This document shows positions 1 to 8,971 of a DNA stretch of 64,000 nt, one piece after another (positions within the stretch are counted from its first letter, which is position 1; every line of letters begins with the position of its first letter). The stretch comes from Ignavibacteriales bacterium (lineage in GTDB: Bacteria > Bacteroidota > Ignavibacteria > Ignavibacteriales > Melioribacteraceae), in NCBI GenBank assembly GCA_016177735.1, contig JACOUS010000039.1, positions 62,001-126,000 of the forward strand, in the 5' to 3' direction. The notes beneath the pieces were generated by a model. That model was not told the origin of the DNA and made no database searches. It saw nothing but the letters and a program-made list of their open reading frames with translations. Made by a program: the position numbers and the translations under genes.

Positions 1-27
1 TTAGCTAATCGTACAGAAGAAGTTTGA
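1..27 (+). CDS. C-terminal tail of an upstream gene (partial)
   Basis: The first eight codons of frame 1 are open and end in TGA at 25-27, giving the tail LANRTEEV. Only 7 bases separate this stop from the CHAD gene, so the two may be co-transcribed. The fragment is too short to identify. It could also be chance, since nothing upstream is visible. Confidence 0.35.
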   Translation, partial: LANRTEEV

Positions 28-34
28 TTTTGTT

Positions 35-493
35 ATGCCGACAGACAACCAAAGAAAATTTAAGATTGGCGGTCTCGATACAAAACTTCGTTATAAATCG
101 GCAGCGCCGGTTATTCTGAAATCGAAACTAAAAACTGTTCATAAACAGATTGATAATTATTTGAAAGATGTTTCAACGGAAAATCTTCATGCCATGAGAA
201 TTGCTTTTCGTAGATTGCGCTACGTGATGGAAATTTTTAGCGAATGTTACGAACCAAAACTTTTCAACAAAGTTTATAACAAAGTAAAGAAACTGCAAGA
301 TTTGATAGGTGAAGGACGCGACCTCGATGTTCTCGAAATGAAAGTAAAAAACATCGAACAACAAGTTCACAAAAAGATGCCGAAATATTTCTACAGAAAA
401 ATTGAAGAAGAAAAAAAGCAAATCAGATATGCTATTAAGATGGAAATGATTAATTTTATTGTGAACAAGGATGTAAATAGAATCTTTAAATAA
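35..493 (+). CDS. CHAD domain-containing protein
   Basis: A 152-residue basic, all-helical protein. The segment with His52, HAMRIAFRRLRY, and the later RDLDVL at about residues 95-100 match the conserved histidine/arginine helices of CHAD domains. In characterised proteins that domain binds inorganic polyphosphate. It is short: CHAD proteins usually carry two four-helix repeats over 200-300 residues, and this one looks like little more than one. No signal peptide or membrane segment is visible, so it is probably cytosolic or polyphosphate-granule bound. It begins 7 bases after the preceding stop and is followed at once by the UPF0173 gene. A Ppx/GppA phosphatase, another polyphosphate-linked family, lies 3.6 kb downstream, but a functional link is only inference. 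Confidence 0.8.
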   Translation: MPTDNQRKFKIGGLDTKLRYKSAAPVILKSKLKTVHKQIDNYLKDVSTENLHAMRIAFRRLRYVMEIFSECYEPKLFNKVYNKVKKLQDLIGEGRDLDVLEMKVKNIEQQVHKKMPKYFYRKIEEEKKQIRYAIKMEMINFIVNKDVNRIFK

Positions 494-508
494 ATGAATG
501 AGGACAGC

Positions 509-1186
509 ATGAAACTAAGATATTTTTCTCATTCAGCTTTTCTAATTACTACCGGCAGCGGAATTAGAATATTGATTGACCCGTTTCTCGATGCAAATCC
601 TACATCACCGGTAAAATCGGGCGATGTAACTGCTGAGTACATAATTATTACACACGGGCACGGAGATCACATAGGCGATGCTTTTAAAATTGCAAAGAGA
701 TGTAAATCCAAGTTTATTTGTGTAAACGAATTGGCAAACTATTGCATATCGAAAGGTTTCGATGCTCATAATATGCATATCGGCGGCGGGCATAATTTTG
801 AATTCGGCAGAGTAAAATTTACAATCGCTCACCATGGCTCGATGACTTCGGATAATTATTACGCCGGTGAGCCTTCGGGAGTTGTTCTTTCTGTTGACGG
901 GAAAAATATTTACCACACCGGCGATACCGGATTATTTTATGACATGAAACTTATAGGAGAGATGACGCCGATTGATTACATGCTGTTACCGATTGGTGAT
1001 AATTTTACAATGGGAATTACCGATGCTGTAAAAGCTGTGGAACTTGCAAATCCGAAAACTGCAATTCCGATGCACTATAATACTTTCCCGGTAATTAACG
1101 CCGACCCGAATGAATTCAAAAAACGTGTTGAACAAATAGGGAAAAAATGTACTGTCCTACAGTTTGGACAAGAAATTCAATTATAA
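509..1186 (+). CDS. UPF0173 metallo-beta-lactamase-fold hydrolase
   Basis: About 225 residues with the metallo-beta-lactamase fold of the UPF0173 (YtkL-like) family. The metal-binding motif THGHGDH gives His49, His51, Asp53 and His54. It is followed by HHGS and later HTGDTG, the other metal ligands. Members are predicted metal-dependent hydrolases; the physiological substrate is unknown. An in-frame ATG lies 15 bases earlier at 494, but GAGGA at 500-504 sits just before the ATG at 509, and family members begin MKLxYxxHS, so 509 is preferred. The parA start lies 13 bases beyond the stop. Confidence 0.88.
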   Translation: MKLRYFSHSAFLITTGSGIRILIDPFLDANPTSPVKSGDVTAEYIIITHGHGDHIGDAFKIAKRCKSKFICVNELANYCISKGFDAHNMHIGGGHNFEFGRVKFTIAHHGSMTSDNYYAGEPSGVVLSVDGKNIYHTGDTGLFYDMKLIGEMTPIDYMLLPIGDNFTMGITDAVKAVELANPKTAIPMHYNTFPVINADPNEFKKRVEQIGKKCTVLQFGQEIQL

Positions 1187-1199
1187 ATTAATTCTTCTT

Positions 1200-1982
1200 A
1201 TGGCAAAAAAAATTGTTATTGCAAATCAAAAGGGCGGAGTAGGAAAGACCACTACCGCTATTAATTTATCGGCTTCTGTTGCCGCTGCGGAATATAAAAC
1301 TTTGCTCATTGATATTGATCCGCAAGCCAACAGCACTTCGGGAATCGGTATCGAAAAAAATGAGAAGTCCGTTTACGAAGTTCTCGTTGGTTTGGAAAAA
1401 ATTGACGATGCAATTCTAAATACTTATATGCCGTTTCTCGATATTCTTCCATCGACTATAAATTTAGTGGGTGCAGAAGTTGAATTAGTTTCGATGGACG
1501 GCAGAGAATATTTATTGAAGAAAGCGCTCGAATCTATTGAAGACAAATACGATTTTATTTTTATCGATTGCCCGCCTTCGCTCGGCTTGCTTACATTAAA
1601 TGCATTAACGTCTGCAGATTCCGTTCTCATTCCCGTTCAATGCGAGTATTTTGCACTCGAAGGACTGGGACAATTGCTCAATACAATTAACATTGTAAAG
1701 AAAAAATTAAACGAAGAATTAGCAATTGAAGGTGTTGTGCTCACAATGTTCGATACAAGATTACGGTTGTCACATCAAGTTGTTGAAGAAGTGAAAAAAT
1801 ATTTTGGCGCAAAAGTTTACAATACTATTATACATAGAAATGTAAGATTATCGGAAGCGCCGAGTTATTCAAAGCCGGTAATTTTATATGATGCAAGTTC
1901 GGTGGGTGCGCAAAATTATATTTCGCTTGCATCGGAATTATTACAAAGAAGTAATTTGGAACCAAAGGGAATCAATGGCTGA
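1200..1982 (+). CDS. parA: ParA/Soj chromosome-partitioning ATPase
   Basis: About 260 residues. It has the deviant Walker A motif KGGVGKTT at residues 11-18, with the signature lysine typical of ParA/MinD ATPases, then DIDPQANST and the Walker B-like FIDCPPSLG. ParA binds DNA nonspecifically in its ATP dimer form and moves ParB-parS complexes. The ATG at 1200 gives the normal [13 protein letters not shown] start; an upstream in-frame ATG at 1164 lies inside the previous gene and is unlikely. The gene ends inside the parB start (8-base overlap), so the two are translationally coupled. Length and lack of an N-terminal HTH fit the chromosomal Soj type rather than large plasmid ParA. Confidence 0.95.
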   Translation: MAKKIVIANQKGGVGKTTTAINLSASVAAAEYKTLLIDIDPQANSTSGIGIEKNEKSVYEVLVGLEKIDDAILNTYMPFLDILPSTINLVGAEVELVSMDGREYLLKKALESIEDKYDFIFIDCPPSLGLLTLNALTSADSVLIPVQCEYFALEGLGQLLNTINIVKKKLNEELAIEGVVLTMFDTRLRLSHQVVEEVKKYFGAKVYNTIIHRNVRLSEAPSYSKPVILYDASSVGAQNYISLASELLQRSNLEPKGING

Positions 1983-2928
1983 ACACATGAAATCTCCGCT
2001 TGGCAGAGGATTAGATGCATTGATCAATCCTCAGTTGAAAGAAAGATTAGATGCGCCGGTAGCAATATCTAACAAAGATCTGCCTAAAGATGACGGGTCT
2101 TCTCATGATTTTCTTGCAAAAATACCGGTAGAAAAAATTTCTCCGAACCCTTACCAGCCACGAACCACTTTCGATCCGCAAGCCCTCGATGAATTAAAAA
2201 AATCAATTCTTGAGAACGGCTTGATTCAACCGATTACGGTTAGAAGAATCAGCAGAGAACAGTATGAATTAATTTCTGGCGAACGAAGACTTCGGGCTTC
2301 AAAAGATATCGGCTACAAAGAAATACCAGCTTACATCATCAAAGTCGATACAAAAGAAGCAATGCTTGCGCTCTCGCTTATTGAAAATATTCAAAGAGAA
2401 AAACTTAATCCGATTGAAATTGGATATGCATACAAAAGATTGATGGATGAATGCAGTTTATCTCAGGAAGAGATCGCTGAAAAAGTCGGCAAAGACAGAA
2501 CGACAGTTACAAATTTTATCAGACTTCTAAAGCTCCCGGAAAAAATCCAGCAATGTTTAATTGATGATCAGATAACAACAGGCCATGCGCGATGTCTGAT
2601 TAATCTCCCAAATGAAATAATACAGCTTGAAGTCCTCGATAAAATAATAAAGAAAAATTTATCGGTTAGAAAAGTAGAAGACCTTGTTAGAAAAATTACC
2701 GAAGAAAGGAACGGTAAAAAGAAAAAGATTGCTGTCCCGCAAATTTCTGATTTGAGCAAAGCATCACAAAGAAACCTGGAAGAGAAACTTCAAAGTGTTT
2801 TGGGTACAAAAGTACTTTGCAAAATTAAAAAGAACGGCTCCGGCGAGATCGTTATTGAATTTTATTCACAAGACGAACTGGAAAGATTGTTTGAACTATT
2901 TGATATCATCGGAAAGAATTACAATTAG
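1975..2928 (+). CDS. parB: ParB/Spo0J chromosome-partitioning CTPase
   Basis: 317 residues. The short N-terminal ParA-contacting segment [11 protein letters not shown] is followed by the ParB/Srx domain, with NPYQPR at about 58-63 and the CTP/parS-loading box GERRLRAS at about 102-109. A helix-turn-helix region follows ([18 protein letters not shown], about 152-169) and a C-terminal dimerisation domain. ParB loads on parS and slides as a CTP-dependent clamp. The start at 1975 overlaps the parA stop; an alternative ATG at 1987 would begin at MKSPLGRG. No parS-like 16-mer was recognised nearby. Confidence 0.95.
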   Translation: MAEHMKSPLGRGLDALINPQLKERLDAPVAISNKDLPKDDGSSHDFLAKIPVEKISPNPYQPRTTFDPQALDELKKSILENGLIQPITVRRISREQYELISGERRLRASKDIGYKEIPAYIIKVDTKEAMLALSLIENIQREKLNPIEIGYAYKRLMDECSLSQEEIAEKVGKDRTTVTNFIRLLKLPEKIQQCLIDDQITTGHARCLINLPNEIIQLEVLDKIIKKNLSVRKVEDLVRKITEERNGKKKKIAVPQISDLSKASQRNLEEKLQSVLGTKVLCKIKKNGSGEIVIEFYSQDELERLFELFDIIGKNYN

Positions 2929-3424
2929 AATAATTCTCGTCCTCATTCTATTGATGATTTTTTTTAACGTAAAAAGTTATTCGCAATCGGAACAAATCAA
3001 ACCTGATTCCGTCCAAACAGACACAACAAAATTCGAAATGAAAAAATCTCCGTGGGGAGCTGTGTTGAGAAGCGCTGTCATTCCCGGCTTCGGGCAGTTT
3101 TATAATGAATCATATTGGAAAATTCCGGTTGTGTGGGGCACACTTGGTTACCTCGGTTATCTTTGGGTTGACCAAAATGATAAGTATAAAATTTATAGAG
3201 ATTTGTATAATCAATCATTAATTGCTGATCCACCCGGGAATGAGAATTATTACAAACTTCGCGAAGGTTATAAAGATCAAAGAGACTTGGTTGCTGTGTT
3301 TATCGGTTTAACATATTTCCTTAATCTTGTTGATGCTTACGTTGATGCACATTTGTTTGACTTTGATATCAGCGAAGGCGATGGAATCAGCCGAATCAAT
3401 CTTAATATGAGAATTAATTTCTGA
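2900..3424 (+). CDS. DUF5683 family membrane/secreted protein
   Basis: The conserved block SPWGAVLRSAVIPGFGQFYN, with later YWKIP and two hydrophobic stretches (VVWGTLGYLGYLWV; VAVFIGLTYFLNLVDAYVDAHLFDF), identifies a DUF5683 protein of unknown function common in Bacteroidota and relatives. The N-terminus is a signal-peptide-like helix rich in I/L/V ending near SYSQ. The start is unclear. The first ATG after parB (2954) would leave only about 10 residues of that signal, while a TTG at 2900 inside the parB end would give a complete one. It is likely co-transcribed with parB and the Yip1-like gene. Confidence 0.75.
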   Translation: MISSERITIRIILVLILLMIFFNVKSYSQSEQIKPDSVQTDTTKFEMKKSPWGAVLRSAVIPGFGQFYNESYWKIPVVWGTLGYLGYLWVDQNDKYKIYRDLYNQSLIADPPGNENYYKLREGYKDQRDLVAVFIGLTYFLNLVDAYVDAHLFDFDISEGDGISRINLNMRINF

Positions 3425-3425
3425 T

Positions 3426-4127
3426 ATGAAAAAAGTTATTATCTGTAGTAATTGTACCGCAGAAAATCCTTTCTATTCTTTAACATGCAAAGAATGTAAT
3501 TCATACTTGCGAAGCAGAGTACCGAATATTGATTTATGGGCAACAATAAGTAAAATTTTGTATGCACCAATAACTACGGCAGAAACATTAATTCAAACTG
3601 ACCACAAAAATTTTGTTGTTAGCTTAATGATACTTGCCGGAATTAAACTTTCTTTGTTTGTCGCGGCATATTATAATTCTATCTTCGCAGAAGACACCAA
3701 CAAAAATATTTTTGTCGTTCTTATCTTCGGCATTTTATTTTTTTGCGCAGCCGTATCGTTTATATCACTAATTGTTACGATGATAAACAAACTGTTCGGA
3801 TTAAAAACGAGGTTCAAAGACAATCTAACAATCTATGTTTACTCATATCTCCCGACTATTCTGCTTTTGGTATTTCTCACTCCAATATATTTTGCACTCT
3901 TTGGGATCTACTGGTTCTCGTTCAACCCATCGCCGTTTATGATTAAACCGACATCGGCTTATGTATTAGCAGCTTTTGAAGGGGTTTTCTTCTTGTGGAG
4001 TATGTTTTTGTCAATTACTTCAACCTACGCACAAAGTAAATCTGGCTTGTATTCTCTATTGGTGGGGCTGTCTTTTAACTCAGTTGTTGTTTACTTGTTA
4101 TTATTCTTCTATAAAATTCTTATTTAA
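3426..4127 (+). CDS. Zinc-ribbon Yip1-like integral membrane protein
   Basis: 233 residues. An N-terminal zinc ribbon has CxxC pairs at Cys7/Cys10 and Cys21/Cys24. About five hydrophobic segments of Yip1/DUF type follow from residue 60 on. The function is unknown; bacterial Yip1-domain proteins are uncharacterised membrane proteins. It starts 1 base after the DUF5683 stop, so it belongs to the same transcript. Its last 27 bases overlap the tail of the convergent Ppx/GppA gene. Confidence 0.7.
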   Translation: MKKVIICSNCTAENPFYSLTCKECNSYLRSRVPNIDLWATISKILYAPITTAETLIQTDHKNFVVSLMILAGIKLSLFVAAYYNSIFAEDTNKNIFVVLIFGILFFCAAVSFISLIVTMINKLFGLKTRFKDNLTIYVYSYLPTILLLVFLTPIYFALFGIYWFSFNPSPFMIKPTSAYVLAAFEGVFFLWSMFLSITSTYAQSKSGLYSLLVGLSFNSVVVYLLLFFYKILI

Positions 4128-5030
4128 TCTGTCAACAATTACACCGTAACGTAAACCTCTGTTGCTTACTATTATTTTTCCGGCATTCAACAAATTCATA
4201 ATATTAATGAGTATTAACGTTCCGGCAAACAATACATCCTCGCGACCCTCCACTACTTGTCCAAATTCTGCAGCTATTTGTTCACTTTTCATCTTTGATA
4301 ATCTCAACGAAATTTCCCGGACATCGTTGATTGTCAAAAAGGAATCATCAACTAATTTTTCATCATAAATTTTTATTTTTTGTTTGATGCATGATAGGGT
4401 AGTAGGTGTTCCGGCTACTGCAATCACTTTGTAATTAATGGCTTTATCTAATCTGATTTCGGCAAATAATTTTTTCAGCCAATCATTCGCTAAAAATATT
4501 TCTTCATTTGCCGGAGGATTCTGCTTCAAGAACTTTTCTGTTAATGAAACAACACCGGTGTGAAAACTTTTTTTAAAAGTAATTGTGCTGTCGTTTCCGA
4601 TGATAATTTCCGTACTACCGCCGCCGATATCAAAAACAATCTTCGTCTCTAATGATTTTAGATGGTATGTAGCTCCTAAAAAAGAGAGGCGAGCTTCCTC
4701 ATCTCCCGATATGATTTTAATATCCCAGCCGAAATCATTTTTAATTTTTTTGATAACCTCGGAGCTATTGTTTGCGATTCGCAGAGCATTAGTGCCAACC
4801 AAATAAACATGCTGGCAATGATAATCTTTAATTACAGTACTATATTCCGAAAGAACGCTTTTTAGCTCAGATATTTTTTTCTCGGAAATATTTCGGTCGC
4901 CCGTCAAACCTTTGGAAATTCTAGGGGCTCTGTAAAGATTCAATTTACTGTGAATGTTTCCGTATTCATCAACTTCTGCGATTAAAAGCAAAACAGTATT
5001 TGACCCAATATCGATAGAGGCAACAGTCAT
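4101..5030 (-). CDS. ppx: Ppx/GppA family exopolyphosphatase
   Basis: 309 residues with the actin-like ATPase fold of exopolyphosphatase/guanosine pentaphosphatase enzymes. DIGSNT is at residues 6-11 and the phosphate loop FDIGGGSTE is in the middle. The length corresponds to the short, two-domain form that lacks the C-terminal HD region of E. coli Ppx. Members hydrolyse terminal phosphate of polyphosphate or pppGpp; which one cannot be told from sequence. Its start is 26 bases from the divergent membrane-protein gene, so the promoters must overlap. Its end overlaps the convergent Yip1-like gene. Confidence 0.88.
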   Translation of the reverse strand: MTVASIDIGSNTVLLLIAEVDEYGNIHSKLNLYRAPRISKGLTGDRNISEKKISELKSVLSEYSTVIKDYHCQHVYLVGTNALRIANNSSEVIKKIKNDFGWDIKIISGDEEARLSFLGATYHLKSLETKIVFDIGGGSTEIIIGNDSTITFKKSFHTGVVSLTEKFLKQNPPANEEIFLANDWLKKLFAEIRLDKAINYKVIAVAGTPTTLSCIKQKIKIYDEKLVDDSFLTINDVREISLRLSKMKSEQIAAEFGQVVEGREDVLFAGTLILINIMNLLNAGKIIVSNRGLRYGVIVDRLNKNFIEE

Positions 5031-5056
5031 ATTTTTTTTATATTTTTAGAAAAAAA

Positions 5057-5581
5057 ATGATTACAAATATGGATAACATTTCGAAGACCTCAAAAATTAT
5101 TTTATTCATTACAATTACTTTTTTTGCGCTTTGGCTTGGGGGCTACGTTTTGAGACAGTTAGTAGTTTATCAATTCTTTGAAGTAGAGAACCTCGAACTC
5201 AGAGCAATTTATAACCCGGATAATCTAACAGCAGTATATTTTTCATTATTGCCCGTATTTGTATCCAATTTAATTACTTATTTCGTTTTTCTAATTTTCT
5301 TTATTGCATTTGTTGCCACAAGTAAAATCAAGATCAAATCGGAAGGGTGGCTTTTGATAATCATACTTTTAATTGCAGTTACAGCACCATTTGAGATTTA
5401 TCTCCTCACTTTTGATTATAAAATTGCAGATAATATCTATTCTGCAGATTCATCAGACCTTGAGACATTAAATCTTATCAAAGAACGTATGACGGCACTA
5501 AGTAGTTTTTCTTTAATAGAAGTTTTTAGTTTTATTAGTGTCCTATTTTTAGCAATTTTCCGGCCCCTTAGAAAAAGTTAA
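5057..5581 (+). CDS. Hypothetical four-helix membrane protein
   Basis: 174 residues with four clear transmembrane stretches, at about residues 10-35, 55-85, 95-120 and 152-170, and no recognisable catalytic motif. I do not recognise the family. A second in-frame ATG at 5069 is a possible start. Its stop TAA touches the ATG of the next gene, so it heads a compact unit with the 90-residue protein and aroQ. Confidence 0.6.
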   Translation: MITNMDNISKTSKIILFITITFFALWLGGYVLRQLVVYQFFEVENLELRAIYNPDNLTAVYFSLLPVFVSNLITYFVFLIFFIAFVATSKIKIKSEGWLLIIILLIAVTAPFEIYLLTFDYKIADNIYSADSSDLETLNLIKERMTALSSFSLIEVFSFISVLFLAIFRPLRKS

Positions 5582-5854
5582 ATGAAGATAAAAGAAAAAG
5601 AATTTGAAAATATTTTACAAGACCTTAAGCAACTCGCTTCACAAATGGGAGCAAAAGTTAGATTTGAAGTTGGTGATTTTAAGGGTGGCTACTGTATAAT
5701 TAAAGAAGACAAGATCATTGTTATTAATAAAATTTCGCCGCTGCAAAAAAAAGTTATGATATTAACATCAGCTCTGAAAGATTTGGGTATTGAAGAAATA
5801 TTTTTGCCGCCAAAACTTAGAGAAATAATCGAAGAAATGAATGATAACTCATGA
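5582..5854 (+). CDS. Conserved hypothetical protein (90 aa)
   Basis: A small soluble protein containing MGAKVRFEVGDFKGGYC and a short ILTSALKDLGIEEIFLPP region. I recall similar uncharacterised proteins next to aroQ or xerD-type genes in Bacteroidota and Ignavibacteria, but no function is established. It directly abuts the gene before it and overlaps aroQ by 4 bases (ATGA), which argues for translational coupling. Confidence 0.65.
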   Translation: MKIKEKEFENILQDLKQLASQMGAKVRFEVGDFKGGYCIIKEDKIIVINKISPLQKKVMILTSALKDLGIEEIFLPPKLREIIEEMNDNS

Positions 5855-6279
5855 AAGTAATTATAATTAACGGACCTAATTTAGAAAAGATTAAATTACG
5901 TAATCAGGAATTCTATGGCGATTTGAATTTTGATGATATTCGCTCGAAAATTCATGAAGAGTATCCTTTAGTACAGTTTGATTTTATTCAATCCAATTCC
6001 GAGAATGAGATTATTGAAATTGTTCATCGTGTTACCAATGATTACGATGCTTTAATTATTAATCCCGGTGGTTTATCCCACACTAGTGTAGCACTTCGAG
6101 ATGCCTTAGAAATGTGCAATCTCCCCAAAATTGAAGTACATCTCTCAAACATTTCTTCGCGAGATCATTTTAGAAAAACATCGTTAACAGCCACGGTTTG
6201 CAACGGATATATTAGCGGGTTCAAACATTTGGGTTATCTTTCAGCGATATATATATTACAAAAAATGTTAAGTAAGTAG
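5851..6279 (+). CDS. aroQ: Type II 3-dehydroquinate dehydratase
   Basis: 142 residues, the normal length of the dodecameric type II enzyme that converts 3-dehydroquinate to 3-dehydroshikimate (shikimate pathway, cytosol). Visible motifs are NGPNL at 8-12, Arg and Tyr in RNQEFYG (lid arginine and catalytic tyrosine), the QSNSENE region, NPGGLSHTSVALRDA, and the catalytic-histidine segment IEVHLSN. The usual LLGxRxP lid start is replaced by EKIKLRNQE, but the key residues remain. The start overlaps the upstream gene (ATGA). Confidence 0.93.
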   Translation: MKVIIINGPNLEKIKLRNQEFYGDLNFDDIRSKIHEEYPLVQFDFIQSNSENEIIEIVHRVTNDYDALIINPGGLSHTSVALRDALEMCNLPKIEVHLSNISSRDHFRKTSLTATVCNGYISGFKHLGYLSAIYILQKMLSK

Positions 6280-6377
6280 CTGTATAAAAGCTTGATTAAC
6301 TATTTCTAAGATTGTCCTATATTGAAATTTACTTTGATTTACTTTATTTTTCTTCGAGTAAGTTGATAGGTAATTGT

Positions 6378-6755
6378 ATGAAAGATTTTGGGTTAAAGAA
6401 ATTATATTATTCAATTAGTGAAGTTAGCAAGTTAACCGGTTTGGAACAGTACATACTCAGATATTGGGAAACTGAGTTCGAACAACTAAGGCCCGGTAAA
6501 AATAGAGCAGGCAACAGAATTTATACGAACAAGGATATTAAGTTAATTCTGCAAATTAAAAGACTACTTCGCGATGAAAAATATACTATCGAAGGAGCAA
6601 AAAAAAATTTGTTAGATAACATTATAGATACTGGTGTGCCAACTGATGGCATACCAGCACAAAGTGAAAAAATTGTAGTGCAAAACCCGAGATCAATTAA
6701 AAAAGATTTAGAAGAAATAAAAACATTTCTCGGTACTTTACATTCCTATTTATAA
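6378..6755 (+). CDS. MerR family transcriptional regulator
   Basis: About 125 residues. A winged-helix MerR DNA-binding domain covers residues 8-75: YSISEVSKLTGLEQYILRYW, then RPGKNRAGNRIYTNKDI. A short linker and tail follow, with no obvious effector domain or cysteine ligands. This is the short MerR form (MlrA/HspR-like arrangement) common in this lineage. The start at 6378 gives the standard N-terminus; earlier in-frame ATG codons would add a hydrophobic extension unlike MerR proteins. The target is unknown. The tRNA-Pro gene follows at once. Confidence 0.85.
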   Translation: MKDFGLKKLYYSISEVSKLTGLEQYILRYWETEFEQLRPGKNRAGNRIYTNKDIKLILQIKRLLRDEKYTIEGAKKNLLDNIIDTGVPTDGIPAQSEKIVVQNPRSIKKDLEEIKTFLGTLHSYL

Positions 6756-6761
6756 TTTTAT

Positions 6762-6838
6762 CGGAACGTAGCGCAGCCCGGTAGCGCACTTGAATGGGGT
6801 TCAAGGGGTCGCGGGTTCAAATCCCGCCGTTCCGACCA
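6762..6838 (+). tRNA. tRNA-Pro (anticodon GGG)
   Basis: A full cloverleaf can be drawn. The acceptor stem is CGGAACG with CGTTCCG. The D stem is GCGC/GCGC. The anticodon stem CTTGA/TCAAG is at 6789-6793 and 6801-6805, with loop ATGGGGT and anticodon GGG at 6796-6798. The T arm is GCGGG-TTCAAAT-CCCGC, the discriminator is A, and CCA is encoded at 6836-6838. The C1-G72 first pair is typical of bacterial tRNA-Pro. Confidence 0.97.
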
Positions 6839-6899
6839 AAGTACATTTGATATCTCAGATACTTCTTTTATATTTGACCCCAAAATTTTTGAGAATGTG

Positions 6900-8369
6900 A
6901 TGGATAAGCCTAAGTGTAATTGTGGTGTTTTTGGTATTTATGGTTCTAAAGATTCTTCTCTGGCTGCATACTATGGACTACATGCGCTACAACATAGAGG
7001 ACAAGAAGCTGCCGGCATTGTATCTTCAAGTGTAAATGAAAAAGGGAGAAAGATTTTTAATATACATAAAGACTTCGGTTTAGTCTCAGAAGTTTTTACT
7101 CAAAAAGATATTTTCAACGATCTCCTTAAAGGTTCGTCAGCTATTGGTCATAATCGATACTCTACAACTGGTGCTTCTGATTCAGAAAAAAATATCCAAC
7201 CATTTGTCGTTAATTATCGTTTGGGCAATTTAGCAATTGCTCACAATGGTAATCTAACAAACGCAAAAGAATTAAGGGCTAAACTGGTTAATGACGGAGC
7301 TATATTTCAGACAACGAGTGATACCGAAGTTATTCTACACCTAATTGCTAGAAGCAAACTTGATGATCAAATAGAACAAATTAAGGAAGCTCTTTTACAA
7401 GTTGAAGGTGCGTACAGCATTGTTCTATTAACAGATGATAAATTAATTGCAGCGAGAGACCCAAACGGTTTTAGACCACTGTGCCTAGGAAAATTTCATG
7501 ACGCATTCATTGTAACTTCAGAAACTTGTGCACTTGATATCAACTCTGCAGAGTATATTCGAGATATTGAACCCGGAGAAGTTGTAATTATCGATGATGA
7601 CTCAATAAAAAGTAACAAAGTAAAATCATGCTCTCTATCTGAAAATAAAAATTCTGTAAAGCATTGCATCTTTGAATTCATTTATTTCTCAAGACCCGAC
7701 AGCAGAATTTTCGGCTCGAACGTCGATAAACTGCGGCGTAAATTAGGCAAAGTTTTAGCTCAAAAACATCCCGTGATTGATAAAGACGGAGATAAAGTTA
7801 TTGTTATAAGTGTTCCAGATAGTTCGAATACAGCGGCTATTGGTTTTCAAACACAGCTAGTTAAACAAGGTATTCCCTCAAGATTTGAAATCGGATTGAT
7901 TAGAAGTCATTACATTGGCAGAACATTTATTTTACCCGGGCAACAGAGAAGGGAAGTTGGAGTCAGAATTAAATTCAATACGGTCAAAGGTGTTCTAGAA
8001 AATAAGACAATAGTTATTGTTGATGATTCTATTGTTAGAGGTACTACTTCCAAACAATTAATTAAGCTGCTTAGAGATGCAAACCCCAAAGAAATTCATA
8101 TGAGAATTTCGTCCCCGCCAATCATAAGTCCTTGTTATTATGGTATGGATTTCCCATCGCCTGAAGAATTAATAGCCAACAAGTTTCAAAGAAATATTGA
8201 AGAAATAAAAAAGTATCTTGAAGTTGACAGTTTAGAATACCTAACCATCGATGAAATGCTCGAAGCGATGGTTGATCACAAACCGGAAAATTTTTGCACG
8301 GCATGTTTTTCAGGAAATTATCCCATAAAAGTAGATATGGGAATTACTAAAGACATTTATGATAATTAA
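6900..8369 (+). CDS. purF: Amidophosphoribosyltransferase
   Basis: 489 residues. It transfers the amide of glutamine to PRPP, the first committed step of purine synthesis. The N-terminal glutamine amidotransferase begins at Cys8 (CGVFGIYG), the expected nucleophile after removal of a seven-residue propeptide, and continues with HRGQEAAGI and GHNRYST. The C-terminal PRPP site is VIVDDSIVRGTTS. Cysteines in KHCIFEF, ISPCYYG and CTAC sit where the Bacillus-type enzyme binds its 4Fe-4S cluster, so this is the Fe-S form. A GTG at 6897 precedes the ATG at 6900; the ATG is preferred. Confidence 0.95.
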   Translation: MDKPKCNCGVFGIYGSKDSSLAAYYGLHALQHRGQEAAGIVSSSVNEKGRKIFNIHKDFGLVSEVFTQKDIFNDLLKGSSAIGHNRYSTTGASDSEKNIQPFVVNYRLGNLAIAHNGNLTNAKELRAKLVNDGAIFQTTSDTEVILHLIARSKLDDQIEQIKEALLQVEGAYSIVLLTDDKLIAARDPNGFRPLCLGKFHDAFIVTSETCALDINSAEYIRDIEPGEVVIIDDDSIKSNKVKSCSLSENKNSVKHCIFEFIYFSRPDSRIFGSNVDKLRRKLGKVLAQKHPVIDKDGDKVIVISVPDSSNTAAIGFQTQLVKQGIPSRFEIGLIRSHYIGRTFILPGQQRREVGVRIKFNTVKGVLENKTIVIVDDSIVRGTTSKQLIKLLRDANPKEIHMRISSPPIISPCYYGMDFPSPEELIANKFQRNIEEIKKYLEVDSLEYLTIDEMLEAMVDHKPENFCTACFSGNYPIKVDMGITKDIYDN

Positions 8370-8383
8370 ATGAAAATCTGTAA

Positions 8384-8971
8384 ATGAAAATCTTGTCAAG
8401 CGATTTATTGAAAGATGCTTTTAACTTACCCAACTCGTTAAGTCTATTTAGATTATTGCTCGCGATACCATTTTTCTTTTTGCTGCAAAATTTAGATGAA
8501 GGTGAGTATGTTCGTTATATTCTTTTATCACTAATTTTTGTTGCTTTTATCAGCGATATACTTGACGGATATTTTGCTCGCAAGAAAAATATTATAACCG
8601 AATTTGGCAAAGTAATCGACCCATTAGCAGACAAGACTTTAGTGATTTTAATTGTCACACAATTATATATACAAGGCTATATCGTAGATATTTACTTTTG
8701 GACAATTGTCTTAAGGGACTTAATAATTTTGATTGGTGGTATTTATATAACAAAAAAAATTGACAGAGTACTGCCATCCAATATAGTTGGTAAAATGACT
8801 GTTTTAAGTATTGGCATTTTTATCATCATTATTATTCTGGATGGTTCCCCTGGAAACTTTATTTATAGTTTTCTGTTTTATTTGAGTATGATATTAAGTG
8901 TTGTTTCAGTGGTGACTTATACATTTCGTGGCATAGAAATTCTTAGATGGAAAAAAAATGAAGTTATTTAA
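8384..8971 (+). CDS. pgsA: CDP-diacylglycerol-glycerol-3-phosphate 3-phosphatidyltransferase
   Basis: 195 residues with several transmembrane helices and the complete CDP-alcohol phosphatidyltransferase signature D-G-x2-A-R-x8-G-x3-D-x3-D, seen from DGYFAR to DPLADK. The N-terminal NLPNSLSLFRLLL fits PgsA, which makes phosphatidylglycerophosphate in the inner membrane. Another member of the same superfamily is possible, but the length and N-terminus favour PgsA. It follows purF by 14 bases and overlaps ftsY by 14 bases. Confidence 0.88.
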   Translation: MKILSSDLLKDAFNLPNSLSLFRLLLAIPFFFLLQNLDEGEYVRYILLSLIFVAFISDILDGYFARKKNIITEFGKVIDPLADKTLVILIVTQLYIQGYIVDIYFWTIVLRDLIILIGGIYITKKIDRVLPSNIVGKMTVLSIGIFIIIIILDGSPGNFIYSFLFYLSMILSVVSVVTYTFRGIEILRWKKNEVI

